Shown one piece after another: positions 1 through 8,722 of a stretch of DNA of 64,000 nucleotides (position 1 is its first letter; each line of letters starts with the position of its first letter). Below the pieces are notes generated by a model. That model was not told the DNA's origin. It saw nothing but the letters and a program-made list of their open reading frames with translations, and made no database searches. Origin of the DNA: Chloroflexi bacterium UBA5189 (GTDB lineage Bacteria; Chloroflexota; Limnocylindria; Limnocylindrales; CSP1-4); contig DHWF01000028.1 in assembly GCA_002413045.1 (NCBI GenBank), positions 34,892 through 98,891 on the forward strand. The letters are read 5' to 3'. Position numbers and translations under genes: made by a program.

Positions 1-254
1 GGTACAGCGTTGCGTGGGCCGCTCGGATCGCGTATCTCTCGGGAGACAATGTGTCTGGGGACCGTTTTGCGCGCTGGGCCACCGCGGTTCAGGGCGACTC
101 CGCGCCCGGGATCATTTACGAGACATCGCGTGCGCCTGCGCTCGCAAGTGCCTGGGATGCGGGACTGCCCGGGAACTACCCATGGGCCGTCTACCTTCGC
201 CCGACTGCGCCGTATCTCCTCATGCCGCAGCTGACGACGATCGGGCTTCGATGA
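1..254 (+). CDS. C-terminal end of an unrecognised protein (truncated by window start)
   Basis: An open frame runs from base 3 to a TGA at 252-254 and gives 83 residues of protein-like composition (Tyr, Trp, Pro and Ala rich, ending in a TTIGLR tail). Its gene start lies left of the window. No family motif could be recognised. Its position directly before the polysaccharide genes suggests a cell-envelope or glycan-related protein, but that is only context. The spacer 255-421 before gmd shows no further gene. Confidence 0.5.
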   Translation, partial: YSVAWAARIAYLSGDNVSGDRFARWATAVQGDSAPGIIYETSRAPALASAWDAGLPGNYPWAVYLRPTAPYLLMPQLTTIGLR

Positions 255-421
255 TGTCGGGGCACGATAGCTTGGATGGCGAGCCGCGCATGACCAAAGG
301 GTGGAGAAGTCCGCTCCATACGCCTTGGTACTCTCCGGCCGATGAAACACCTGACAACTCACGAGACCAGATGACACGCCCCGTTTCTCGGAACCCCCTG
401 TCCAGCTACGGGGCGGTTTAG

Positions 422-1447
422 ATGACCGCGCGTCGGGCGATGATCACGGGTATCACCGGTCAGGACGGCTCGTACCTCGCCGAGCTGCTGCTCGATAAGG
501 GCTACGAGGTCCACGGTCTCATCCGCCGTTCGAGCTCGTTTTCGACGGGACGGATCGACCACCTCTATCAGGATCCTCACGAGTCGGACACTCGCCTGTT
601 CCTCCACTACGCGGACCTCACCGACCCGTCGTCCCTGTTCTCGCACCTGCACCAGGTGAGGCCGGACGAGGTCTACAACCTCGGAGCGCAGAGCCATGTG
701 AAGGTGAGCTTCGAGGTTCCGGAGTTCACCGCGGACAGCGTCGGCATGGGCACGCTCCGCCTCCTCGAGGCGATCCGCACCGCGAGCTGGCCCATCCGCT
801 ACTACCAGGCCGGCTCGAGCGAGATGTACGGAAGCGCGCCATCACCCCAGTCGGAATCGACACCCTTCCACCCCCGCAGTCCCTACGCAATCGCCAAGGT
901 CTTCGCCCACTGGATGACGATCCAATATCGCGACGCGTATGGCATGCACGCATCGAACGGGATCCTGTTCAACCATGAATCCCCGCGACGCGGCGGAACC
1001 TTCGTTACCCGGAAAGTGACTCGGGGGATCGCCGCCATCCTCAAGGGCGAGCAAGAGCACCTGTACCTCGGCAACCTCGATGCCAAACGGGACTGGGGCT
1101 ATGCGCCCGAATACGTCGAGGCGATGTGGCGGATGCTGCAGCAGGAACAACCGGATGACTACGTGATTGCGACCGGCGAGACGCACACCGTTCGAGAGCT
1201 CGTCGAGGTTGCCTTTGCTCTGGTCGGCCTTGATTGGAACGAACACGTTCGCATCGACGAGCGCTACTACCGTCCGACCGAGGTCGACGCGCTATGCGGC
1301 GACGCCTCAAAGGCGGCCCAGGTCCTGGGCTGGCACTCGGTGGTCACCTTCGATCGCCTCGTCCGCTTGATGCTCGATGCAGACCTTCGCGAAGCTGACC
1401 TCGATCCGGCGAATGTCATGCGCGAGCCAGCAGCAGCCTCCACGTGA
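422..1447 (+). CDS. gmd: GDP-mannose 4,6-dehydratase
   Basis: Converts GDP-D-mannose to GDP-4-keto-6-deoxy-D-mannose, the first step to GDP-fucose and GDP-rhamnose, in the cytoplasm. It is a short-chain dehydrogenase of the extended type. The NADP-binding GITGQDG motif is at residues 10-16, the SSEMYG strand at 132-137, the catalytic Tyr155 and Lys159 (YxxxK), and the family motif LFNHESPRRG near 182-191. At 341 residues it matches the family length. Its stop overlaps the start of fcl by four bases (GTGA), so both products should be made together. Identification is firm. Whether the final sugar is fucose is set by the next gene. Confidence 0.95.
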   Translation: MTARRAMITGITGQDGSYLAELLLDKGYEVHGLIRRSSSFSTGRIDHLYQDPHESDTRLFLHYADLTDPSSLFSHLHQVRPDEVYNLGAQSHVKVSFEVPEFTADSVGMGTLRLLEAIRTASWPIRYYQAGSSEMYGSAPSPQSESTPFHPRSPYAIAKVFAHWMTIQYRDAYGMHASNGILFNHESPRRGGTFVTRKVTRGIAAILKGEQEHLYLGNLDAKRDWGYAPEYVEAMWRMLQQEQPDDYVIATGETHTVRELVEVAFALVGLDWNEHVRIDERYYRPTEVDALCGDASKAAQVLGWHSVVTFDRLVRLMLDADLREADLDPANVMREPAAAST

Positions 1448-2394
1448 TCGGCTGGCCCGACCGCCGGGTCATGGTGACGGGCGGCGGCGGATTCCTCGGC
1501 CAAGCCGTTGTAAGACGTCTGGAGAGCGCCGGCGTTCGCCAGATATTCAGCCCACGGTCGGCCGATTACGACTTGCGGACAGCCGATGGAGTCCGTGCGG
1601 CGCTTGGCATCAGCAAGCCTGAGATCGTCATTCATCTGGCAGCCGTCGTCGGCGGGATCGGGGCGAACAGGGAGAACCCTGGGCGGTTCTTCTATGAGAA
1701 CGCCGCGATGGGTATCGAGCTCATGGAGCAATCCCGGCGCGCCGGTGTGGAGAAGTTCGTCCAGATCGGCACGGTTTGCTCGTACCCCAAGTTCACGCCA
1801 GTCCCGTTCAAGGAAGACGACCTCTGGAGCGGCTATCCGGAGGAGACGAACGCGCCATACGGTCTCGCGAAGAAGATGCTCCTCGTGCAGGGCCAGGCCT
1901 ACCGCGAGCAGTACGGCTTCGATGTGATCCACCTGATCCCGGTCAACCTGTATGGGCCTGGTGACAACTTCGATCCAGCGAGCTCCCATGTGATCCCAGC
2001 GCTGATCAAGAAGTGCGTCGAGGCGAGGGACTCGGGTGCCCATCACATCGACGTGTGGGGCACGGGGTCAGCCTCGCGCGAGTTCCTCTATGTCGACGAC
2101 GCAGCCGAGGGCATCGTCCTCGCCGCAGCAGGCTATGACGGCGCTGAGCCAGTCAACCTCGGGGTAGGTCGAGAGATCACGATCGGCGCCCTCGTCCAGA
2201 TGATTGTTGAACTGACGCGGTTCGATGGTGAGATTCGATGGGATCCGTCCAAGCCCGACGGTCAACCTCGGCGCGCGCTTGATACGAGTCGCGCGCGGGA
2301 TCGTTTCGGCTTCGCTGCCACCACCGAATTTCGAGACGGCCTCGTCCGGACGGTTGAGTGGTATGAACGGAGCCGAGGCGAACGAGGCTCATGA
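1444..2394 (+). CDS. fcl: GDP-L-fucose synthase (3,5-epimerase/4-reductase)
   Basis: Epimerises and reduces GDP-4-keto-6-deoxy-mannose to GDP-L-fucose using NADPH. The nucleotide-binding GGGGFLG is at residues 13-19. Catalytic Tyr139 and Lys143 lie in the PYGLAKK motif. The epimerase acid/base pair is visible as Cys112 (in GTVCSYP) and His182 (in SSHVIP). The start is a GTG overlapping the gmd stop. An internal ATG at residue 10 would delete the first strand and is unlikely. Its stop overlaps the permease start (ATGA), so gmd, fcl and the exporter form one translationally coupled operon. Confidence 0.93.
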   Translation: MIGWPDRRVMVTGGGGFLGQAVVRRLESAGVRQIFSPRSADYDLRTADGVRAALGISKPEIVIHLAAVVGGIGANRENPGRFFYENAAMGIELMEQSRRAGVEKFVQIGTVCSYPKFTPVPFKEDDLWSGYPEETNAPYGLAKKMLLVQGQAYREQYGFDVIHLIPVNLYGPGDNFDPASSHVIPALIKKCVEARDSGAHHIDVWGTGSASREFLYVDDAAEGIVLAAAGYDGAEPVNLGVGREITIGALVQMIVELTRFDGEIRWDPSKPDGQPRRALDTSRARDRFGFAATTEFRDGLVRTVEWYERSRGERGS

Positions 2395-3245
2395 CGAACG
2401 GAGGCACACGTGAATCGCCGACCGGCGGTCGTCCGCTGCCGAAGATCGTGATCGAACCTCAGACCGCCGCCGCCCAGTGGCTCGAGCTGTGGAGGTTCCG
2501 CGACCTTTTCCGCACATTGGCCGAGCGCGATATTCGCCTGCGCTACCGCCAGACCGCGCTGGGCATCGTCTGGGTGATCCTGCAACCGCTGGTTGCCTCG
2601 CTGATCTTCGCGGTGATCTTCGGACAGTTCGCGAAATTGCCGTCGGACGGTGTCCCATACGTCTTGTTCGTCTTCAGCGCGCTCCTGCCGTGGAATCTCT
2701 TCTCGGGTGGCGTCCAACGAGCGGGCAACAGTCTTGTCGCGAACGCCGGATTGGTGACGAAGATCTACTTCCCGCGGTCGATCATCCCGATCGCGAGCGT
2801 GTCCGCTGCGCTGCTGGATTTCGTGATCGCCGGATCGGTGATGGCAGGCCTCCTGATCTTCTTCGGCATCCACGTCACTTGGGCCGTACTGTCGATGCCG
2901 GTGCTCGTTGCGCTCGCGGTCGCCTTGACGATCGGGGTCAGCCTGTTCATTTCGGCCCTGAATGTCTACTACCGTGACTTCTCCTATGCGCTTCCATTCA
3001 TCCTGCAGATCTGGATGTACGCGACTCCAGTCGTCTACGCGTCAAGCCTCGTCCCAGAAGGCTGGAAGATCATTTACGGCCTCAATCCGATGGTCGGCGT
3101 GATCGATGGGTTCCGATGGGCGCTCCTCGGTGGGATGTTCCCAGCGACCACTCTCGTTGAATCGATTGTCGTTACATCCATCCTCTTCGTCGTTGGGACA
3201 GCGGTCTTCAGCCGGGTTGAACGTAGCTTTGCGGATGTCATCTAA
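2391..3245 (+). CDS. wzm: Polysaccharide ABC exporter, permease subunit (Wzm/TagG-like)
   Basis: ABC-2 type integral membrane protein of 284 residues with about six hydrophobic segments between residues 45 and 275. An amphipathic N-terminal stretch (WRFRDLFRTLAERDIRLRYR) is typical of O-antigen and teichoic-acid exporters. With the ATPase encoded next it should move a polyprenyl-linked polysaccharide across the cytoplasmic membrane. It overlaps fcl by four bases and the ATPase gene by one base (TAATG), which fixes the stoichiometric pairing. Substrate is inferred from the neighbouring fucose and rhamnose genes. Confidence 0.9.
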   Translation: MTNGGTRESPTGGRPLPKIVIEPQTAAAQWLELWRFRDLFRTLAERDIRLRYRQTALGIVWVILQPLVASLIFAVIFGQFAKLPSDGVPYVLFVFSALLPWNLFSGGVQRAGNSLVANAGLVTKIYFPRSIIPIASVSAALLDFVIAGSVMAGLLIFFGIHVTWAVLSMPVLVALAVALTIGVSLFISALNVYYRDFSYALPFILQIWMYATPVVYASSLVPEGWKIIYGLNPMVGVIDGFRWALLGGMFPATTLVESIVVTSILFVVGTAVFSRVERSFADVI

Positions 3246-4609
3246 TGAGCGAGATCGCGATCCGGGCCGAATCCCTGAGCAAGTCGTATCGGATCGACCA
3301 TGAATCCGGAGCGCGATATCGGACGCTCCGAGAATCCTTGGCGTCGCTCGTATCGAACCGCCTCCGAAGAACCAACCGCACGAGCCACGAGACGATCTGG
3401 GCCCTGAAGGATGTCTCGTTCGAAGTCAATCGAGGTGAGGCGCTCGGCATCATCGGCCGGAACGGTGCCGGAAAAAGCACCCTCCTGAAGATCCTGACGC
3501 GGGTGACTGCCCCGACTGCGGGCAAGGCACAGATCTACGGCCGGCTCAGCTCGCTGCTCGAGGTTGGAACCGGCTTCCACCCAGAGCTCACCGGTCGTGA
3601 GAATATCTTCCTCAACGGCGCGATCCTCGGAATGAGTCGCCGCGATATTCGACGCCGATTTGACGAGATTGTCGAGTTCGCTGAAACCGAACGCTTCCTC
3701 GATACGCCTGTGAAGCGATACAGCTCGGGTATGTACACGCGGCTTGCATTCTCGGTCGCAGCCCACCTCGAAACTGACATTCTCGTGGTCGATGAGGTTC
3801 TCGCCGTCGGTGATGCGGAATTCCAGCAGAAGTGCCTTGGAAAGATGGAGGACGTCGCGGGCCGAGGTCGAACGGTAATCTTCGTCAGTCATAGCATGGC
3901 CGCAATCAATCAACTCTGCACGACCGCCATTCTTCTGGACGCGGGCAAAGTTAGTGCCTATGGCGCGACGAGCGATGTCGTGGGTCAATACGTGGCAGGT
4001 AGGAACCCGGACGCCAGCGTCCAACTCTATCTCCGCGATCTGCCCAATGGAACCGGCGGCGCCGTCTTTGAATGGGCGGAACTCCGTGATAGCCAGGGTA
4101 GGCTACGTCAGGACTTTTCAATTGGCGACGACATCGCTGTAACCTTCGGCATTCGGCTAGCCGCCCACCTACCACGTACCACACTGGCGGTCGACATCCG
4201 TGCATCGGACGGGCAACCGATCGCACACTGTTTGGATGATGACTCCAGGTTCAACATCGGCAACGAGGTGTCTGAGCGAACTGTGAGCGTCACGTTTGAT
4301 GATGTGCGACTCTACCCGGGTTCGTACACGATCAGCCTAAGGGCCGTGAACGTTGCGAACACCGAGCTCTTTGATCTGGCGGAGGACTGCCTGACATTCC
4401 GCATCATCGACGGCGGAAAGCTCACAATGCGGTGGTTGCCTCGATTTACAGGGCTTGTCTTACTCACCCCTAATTGGCAGCTGTCGAACGAGTCGAGGCC
4501 GAGCGTTCGATCAGCGGAAGGTACTACCAGAGGCGTAATCGCTGCAGCATCAATGAGGGGCTCTCTGAACGAAGTCCCGCATCGGACGGCCCGCCCGAGG
4601 GAACACTAG
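3245..4609 (+). CDS. wzt: Polysaccharide ABC exporter ATPase with C-terminal glycan-binding domain (Wzt-like)
   Basis: The ATPase of the exporter, 454 residues. Walker A GRNGAGKST is at 71-79, the YSSGM signature at 159-163, Walker B DILVVDEV at 178-185 and the switch His at 216. Residues about 265-390 form an extra beta-rich domain resembling Wzt C-terminal carbohydrate-binding modules, which recognise a terminal modification of the chain before export. The next gene encodes a sugar O-methyltransferase, so a methyl cap could be the export signal; this is inference by analogy with known Wzt systems. The last 45 residues are low in structure. Confidence 0.9.
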   Translation: MSEIAIRAESLSKSYRIDHESGARYRTLRESLASLVSNRLRRTNRTSHETIWALKDVSFEVNRGEALGIIGRNGAGKSTLLKILTRVTAPTAGKAQIYGRLSSLLEVGTGFHPELTGRENIFLNGAILGMSRRDIRRRFDEIVEFAETERFLDTPVKRYSSGMYTRLAFSVAAHLETDILVVDEVLAVGDAEFQQKCLGKMEDVAGRGRTVIFVSHSMAAINQLCTTAILLDAGKVSAYGATSDVVGQYVAGRNPDASVQLYLRDLPNGTGGAVFEWAELRDSQGRLRQDFSIGDDIAVTFGIRLAAHLPRTTLAVDIRASDGQPIAHCLDDDSRFNIGNEVSERTVSVTFDDVRLYPGSYTISLRAVNVANTELFDLAEDCLTFRIIDGGKLTMRWLPRFTGLVLLTPNWQLSNESRPSVRSAEGTTRGVIAAASMRGSLNEVPHRTARPREH

Positions 4610-4636
4610 GATGAGTTCCAGAATCGCGCTGGGACA

Positions 4637-5482
4637 ATGATCCGGCTACGCTTGGACTCGTTTCGGGCGGCCATAGAGGCGGCGATTCGGCCACGAACGA
4701 TGACGCCCCGCAAGCCGAGTAGTGTCACCGATCGAGCGCCCTACCTCGACCTATGCGCGCGTGCTGCCGTTGACGACAGGGTATTCATGTCATTCCGTCG
4801 AGATCCGATCCTCATCGCCATGTTCGAGCACGTTACCGAGGAACAAGGCGCGGCCTACCTCGACATCATCAAACGGGACAGCCCAGATCTTCTCGGCGAG
4901 CAATTTGCGCTATATCGGCGAAACGACAAATGGGGATCGCCGATTACCCATGAATATCCGAAGATCGGCCGGGTATCACCAGTCACATTGCGATACCTAA
5001 AGATCATCTCGGACCTCGAACTGCTCTTTGGCGACCTAACCGGAAAGCGCATTGTCGAGATAGGGGTCGGGTACGGTGGTCAGGCTCGCCTGGTTCTAGC
5101 GCGCTGGCGCGTTCAGAGCTACACCCTCGTTGACCTGGAGCCAGTCCTGGATTTGGCGCGTCGATATCTCAACGATCCGGACATACAACGCCCGCTGAAT
5201 TACGTTCCGCCTTCGAGTGTCGTCCAGGCCAGTTATGACCTCTGCATAAGCAACTATTCGTTCTCTGAACTCGATCGAAACGTCCAGTCTGCCTACGCTG
5301 GCTCTTTGGTGAGTAGTGCAGACCGTGGGTACTTGATCTGCAATGTCATCAGCCAAGTACATGGAATCGAGTCTTGGTCCAAGTCCGAATTGGGCCAGAT
5401 GCATCCCGGCGCACATTGGATCCCCGAAGAGCCCTTAACGTTTGCGGGCAACGAGGTCCTTGTGTGGGGTGATGCCCGATGA
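4637..5482 (+). CDS. Putative sugar O-methyltransferase
   Basis: 281 residues with a SAM-binding motif VEIGVGYGGQ at 140-149 followed by a TLVDLEPVLDLARRYL acidic strand-helix. The layout resembles the putative sugar O-methyltransferase family found in polysaccharide clusters. It probably methylates a hydroxyl of a sugar in the growing chain. The ATG at 4637 is the first reasonable start, 27 bases after the ATPase stop. The gene is clearly lower in GC than the second half of the window, like its neighbours. Exact acceptor unknown. Confidence 0.75.
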   Translation: MIRLRLDSFRAAIEAAIRPRTMTPRKPSSVTDRAPYLDLCARAAVDDRVFMSFRRDPILIAMFEHVTEEQGAAYLDIIKRDSPDLLGEQFALYRRNDKWGSPITHEYPKIGRVSPVTLRYLKIISDLELLFGDLTGKRIVEIGVGYGGQARLVLARWRVQSYTLVDLEPVLDLARRYLNDPDIQRPLNYVPPSSVVQASYDLCISNYSFSELDRNVQSAYAGSLVSSADRGYLICNVISQVHGIESWSKSELGQMHPGAHWIPEEPLTFAGNEVLVWGDAR

Positions 5483-6489
5483 CCGCCACCCCCGTCGTGA
5501 GTGTCGTGCTTCCGATCTTCAACGGCGCGCCCTATCTTCCGCAGGCGATCGAGAGCATCCTGACCCAGTCCTACACAGATTTTGAACTCATCGCCATCGA
5601 TGACGGCTCGGTGGACGATTCTCTCAGGATCGTGCGTCAATATGGAGACGAAAGGATCCGCGTCATCTCCCAAGCGAACAAGGGCCTTCCGGCGACCCTC
5701 AACCGCGGTATCGGCCTGGCTCGTGGACACTACATCGGTCGTCAGGATCAAGACGACGTCGCGTTTCCTGAGCGGCTTGGCAGACAAGTGGCCTTCCTCG
5801 ATGAACATCCAGCCTGCGGTTTGGTCGGCACTTGGGCAGAGATTTGGCGTGGCGACGCCAGGACCGATCGAGCCCACACTCATCCCATCGACGACGCGGA
5901 CCTTAGGATCGGGCTGCTGTTCAACAACCCGTTTGTGCATAGCTCTGTGATGATCCGGAAGACGGCGCTCGACAAAGTCGGGCCCTACACAGTCGACCCG
6001 GGTCGACAGCCACCCGAGGACTACGAGCTATGGTCACGGATTAGCAGAGAATTTGAGATTGCGAATATCCCCAAGGTGCTCCACGCATATCGGGAGGTGG
6101 ATGGCAGCATGTCGCGAGTCGGGCAGTCGCCGTTCCTTGAGCACCTGGTCACGATCTCCGCTGAGAACATCGCCTGGGCTGCAGACCTCGAGCCCACGGA
6201 CGCTCAGGTGACGAATATTGCGGCGCTCGTTCACGCTGCGAACCGCCGCATACAAGGCCAACCAGACTTCGTCGCCATGCGTGACATTCTGGGGAAGGCT
6301 CTGACTCGAGTTTCGGGCAATGGAGAGCAAGCCACTCACGATGCAGCCGCCGTCGTCGAGGGGCTTCGCGATCAGTGGCTTGGGCGGCGTCCGCGGAGGC
6401 TGAGGCGCATCCTCCGACGGGCTCGAGGTTTCCTTGCGCATGTTGCAGGGGCTGCACCCGTGGGCAACCCGAGCGCCCCGCGCCGATGA
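5479..6489 (+). CDS. Glycosyltransferase family 2
   Basis: 336 residues. The GT-A domain starts at residue 5 (VVSVVLPIFNG). The nucleotide-binding DDGS is at 41-44 and the metal-binding DQDD at 90-93. An NNPFVHSSVMIRK acceptor loop and the PEDYELW motif follow further on. It transfers one sugar from an activated donor during chain assembly in the cytoplasm. The start overlaps the methyltransferase stop (ATGA) and its own stop overlaps the next start. The last 60 residues are Arg-rich and may touch the membrane. Donor and linkage cannot be read from sequence. Confidence 0.88.
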   Translation: MTATPVVSVVLPIFNGAPYLPQAIESILTQSYTDFELIAIDDGSVDDSLRIVRQYGDERIRVISQANKGLPATLNRGIGLARGHYIGRQDQDDVAFPERLGRQVAFLDEHPACGLVGTWAEIWRGDARTDRAHTHPIDDADLRIGLLFNNPFVHSSVMIRKTALDKVGPYTVDPGRQPPEDYELWSRISREFEIANIPKVLHAYREVDGSMSRVGQSPFLEHLVTISAENIAWAADLEPTDAQVTNIAALVHAANRRIQGQPDFVAMRDILGKALTRVSGNGEQATHDAAAVVEGLRDQWLGRRPRRLRRILRRARGFLAHVAGAAPVGNPSAPRR

Positions 6490-7418
6490 GGTGCTGCGTC
6501 ATTGGCGGATCCGGGTTCATCGGCGCTCACGTAACACGCATGCTGGGGCTTACGGATCGGGAAGTTGTGGTGCTCGGAAGACGCGTCAAGGCCGAGACGC
6601 AATTCCCGCCTCGCGTTCGATATGTCGCGGGTGACTTTGGCAACCCGTCCTATTTGGAGCGTGTGCTTCGCGGCGTCGACGAAATCGTGCACCTGGCGTA
6701 TTCGACCGTTCCCCGGACGAGTTTCGAGGACCCGGTATTCGACCTTCTCTCCAACCTCCCGAGCACTGTCCAGCTCTTCCAGGCGGCTGTTTCGGCGGGC
6801 GTGTCGAAGGTTGTCCTGGTGTCATCCGGTGGGACCGTCTACGGGTCGACGAATCGGCTCCCAATCGCCGAAGATCACCCCACGAACCCGATCTCGCCGT
6901 ACGGCATCACAAAGTTGACGCTCGAGAAGTACGCCTCGATGTTCCACGTGACTCTGGGCCTTCCGGTGGTGATTGTGCGGCCGGCAAACGCCTACGGGGA
7001 GGAGCAGCGCGCCAATGGGGGACAAGGCTTCGTCGCCGCTGCGATGCACTCGATCCTCCGCGGTCGAGAGGTGACCCTCTTCGGGCCGATCGGAACGATT
7101 CGCGACTACATCCACGTTTCCGACGTTGCCGGGGGTATCGTCGCCGCATTGGATCGAGGCTCAATCGGTGAGATCTACAACATCGGGACAGGTGTAGGCA
7201 GGAATAACCTCGAGGTCCTCGCAGAGATCGAGCCCCACGCGTATCGCGCCGGTTTCCCGATCTTGACCGAGATCTTGCCGACACGAGCCTACGACGTGCC
7301 CGCGAACGTCCTCGATTCCGGCAAATTGACGGCCATCGCCGGCTGGAGCCCGCAGGTTGAGTTCGCGACGGGCATCGAGCGTGTCTGGCAGGCGCTCTCG
7401 AGCAGTCAGCCGGCATAG
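6486..7418 (+). CDS. NAD-dependent nucleotide-sugar epimerase/dehydratase (GalE-like)
   Basis: Extended short-chain dehydrogenase of 310 residues. The Rossmann motif GGSGFIG is at 7-13, the SSGGTVYG strand at 113-120 and the catalytic Tyr139-xxx-Lys143 in SPYGITK. It most resembles UDP-hexose 4-epimerases of polysaccharide clusters. The open frame extends upstream to 6375, but the ATG at 6486 is chosen because the Rossmann fold begins right after it and it forms an ATGA overlap with the preceding glycosyltransferase. The exact substrate, UDP-glucose or UDP-GlcNAc type, is undecided. Confidence 0.85.
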   Translation: MRCCVIGGSGFIGAHVTRMLGLTDREVVVLGRRVKAETQFPPRVRYVAGDFGNPSYLERVLRGVDEIVHLAYSTVPRTSFEDPVFDLLSNLPSTVQLFQAAVSAGVSKVVLVSSGGTVYGSTNRLPIAEDHPTNPISPYGITKLTLEKYASMFHVTLGLPVVIVRPANAYGEEQRANGGQGFVAAAMHSILRGREVTLFGPIGTIRDYIHVSDVAGGIVAALDRGSIGEIYNIGTGVGRNNLEVLAEIEPHAYRAGFPILTEILPTRAYDVPANVLDSGKLTAIAGWSPQVEFATGIERVWQALSSSQPA

Positions 7419-7429
7419 CGACCGAGGCC

Positions 7430-8722
7430 ATGCGCATCCTGCTGGCGTGCGAGTTCTTCTATCCATCCGTGGGTGGAGTCCAGGAGGTCGTCCGCCAGGT
7501 CGCGGAGAGATTGGTCGCACGCGGGCATGACGTGACCGTGGCGACGAGCCACATTCCGACGCGCTCCAGCCTTGATCTGAACGGCATCAAGATCGTCGAG
7601 TTCAAGGTGTCGGGCAATGCTGTCGGCGGTCTCGCCGGCGAAGTGGACGCCTATCGCGAGCGGGTGCTGCGCGGCGACTACGACGTGTTCATGGTCAAAG
7701 CCGCCCAGCAGTGGACGTTCGACGCCCTTCTACCAGTGCTTGACCGGATCGAGAACAAGGTTTTCGTGCCCTGCGGCTTCTCGTCGCTTAACGAGCCGGC
7801 ATATGCCCGCTACTACCGCGAGATGCCGATGTTCCTCGGTAAATTCAATCACTTGATCTTCTATGCCTCCGACTACCGGGATATCAACCTGGCCAAGGCG
7901 CACGGCCTATCGAATTTCTCGATCGTTCCGAATGGGGCGAGTGAATTGGAGTTCAATACACCGCCAGACCGCCGTTTCAGGCAGCGGCACGGCATCGGTG
8001 AGGAGACCTTTGTCATCCTGACAGTAGGCTCGTTTACCGGCGAAAAAGGGCATCGAGAGCTCGCTGATGCCTTCCTCTCGGCCGACTTTGGCACGACTCA
8101 GGCAGCATTGATCCTGAACGGCAATTTCCTCCCGCGGGCCGCGAGACCAGGTTTGCGGGCCGCCGTTGGTCACGGTCGACGAATCCTTCGGCCGGTAAAG
8201 TGGTTCTTGCGAGGTCGTCGGGTCCCTCCGAGAGGCATCGTCGAACCGATCAGGGTGATCGTTGACGCCATCAATCGCTCAACGCCGACGAAGCGGGCAG
8301 TCCTCGTGAACCTGCCGCGTGCGGAGCTGGTTCAGGCGTACCTCAATAGCGACCTATTCGTGTTTGCTTCGAACATCGAGTATTCGCCGCTCGTGCTCTA
8401 TGAGTCCGCGGCAGCCGGGCTTCCATTTCTCACGGTGCCGGTCGGGAACGCCCCCGAGATCGCCCAATGGACAGGCGGCGGAGTCGTATGCCCTGCGCCT
8501 CAGGACGAGCGCGGGTACACCCGTGTCGATCCAAAAGTGCTGGGCGAGCAAATCTCACGCCTCGCTTCGGACCGCCCATTGCTGCAGGCCCTAGGCGGGG
8601 CGGGGCGCACCACTTGGTCGGAGCGGTTCACCTGGGAGCGGATCGCGTCGCAATACGAGGCGATCTTTGAGGAGGTAATCCAGGACGGACGACCTCAAGA
8701 CACCTTGGCCGAGTCGGCGTGA
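7430..8722 (+). CDS. Glycosyltransferase family 4 (GT-B fold)
   Basis: 430 residues. The N-terminal half opens MRILLACEFFYPSVGG, the usual acceptor-side loop of GT4 enzymes. The C-terminal half carries the nucleotide-sugar site with ILTVGSFTGEKGHREL near 197-212 and a YESAAAGLPFLTVPVGNAPEI helix late in the protein. An insert near residues 225-290 is Arg-rich and may bind membrane phospholipid. It is presumed to be a retaining hexosyl- or deoxyhexosyltransferase of the locus. The next gene starts with a GTG overlapping its stop. Confidence 0.85.
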   Translation: MRILLACEFFYPSVGGVQEVVRQVAERLVARGHDVTVATSHIPTRSSLDLNGIKIVEFKVSGNAVGGLAGEVDAYRERVLRGDYDVFMVKAAQQWTFDALLPVLDRIENKVFVPCGFSSLNEPAYARYYREMPMFLGKFNHLIFYASDYRDINLAKAHGLSNFSIVPNGASELEFNTPPDRRFRQRHGIGEETFVILTVGSFTGEKGHRELADAFLSADFGTTQAALILNGNFLPRAARPGLRAAVGHGRRILRPVKWFLRGRRVPPRGIVEPIRVIVDAINRSTPTKRAVLVNLPRAELVQAYLNSDLFVFASNIEYSPLVLYESAAAGLPFLTVPVGNAPEIAQWTGGGVVCPAPQDERGYTRVDPKVLGEQISRLASDRPLLQALGGAGRTTWSERFTWERIASQYEAIFEEVIQDGRPQDTLAESA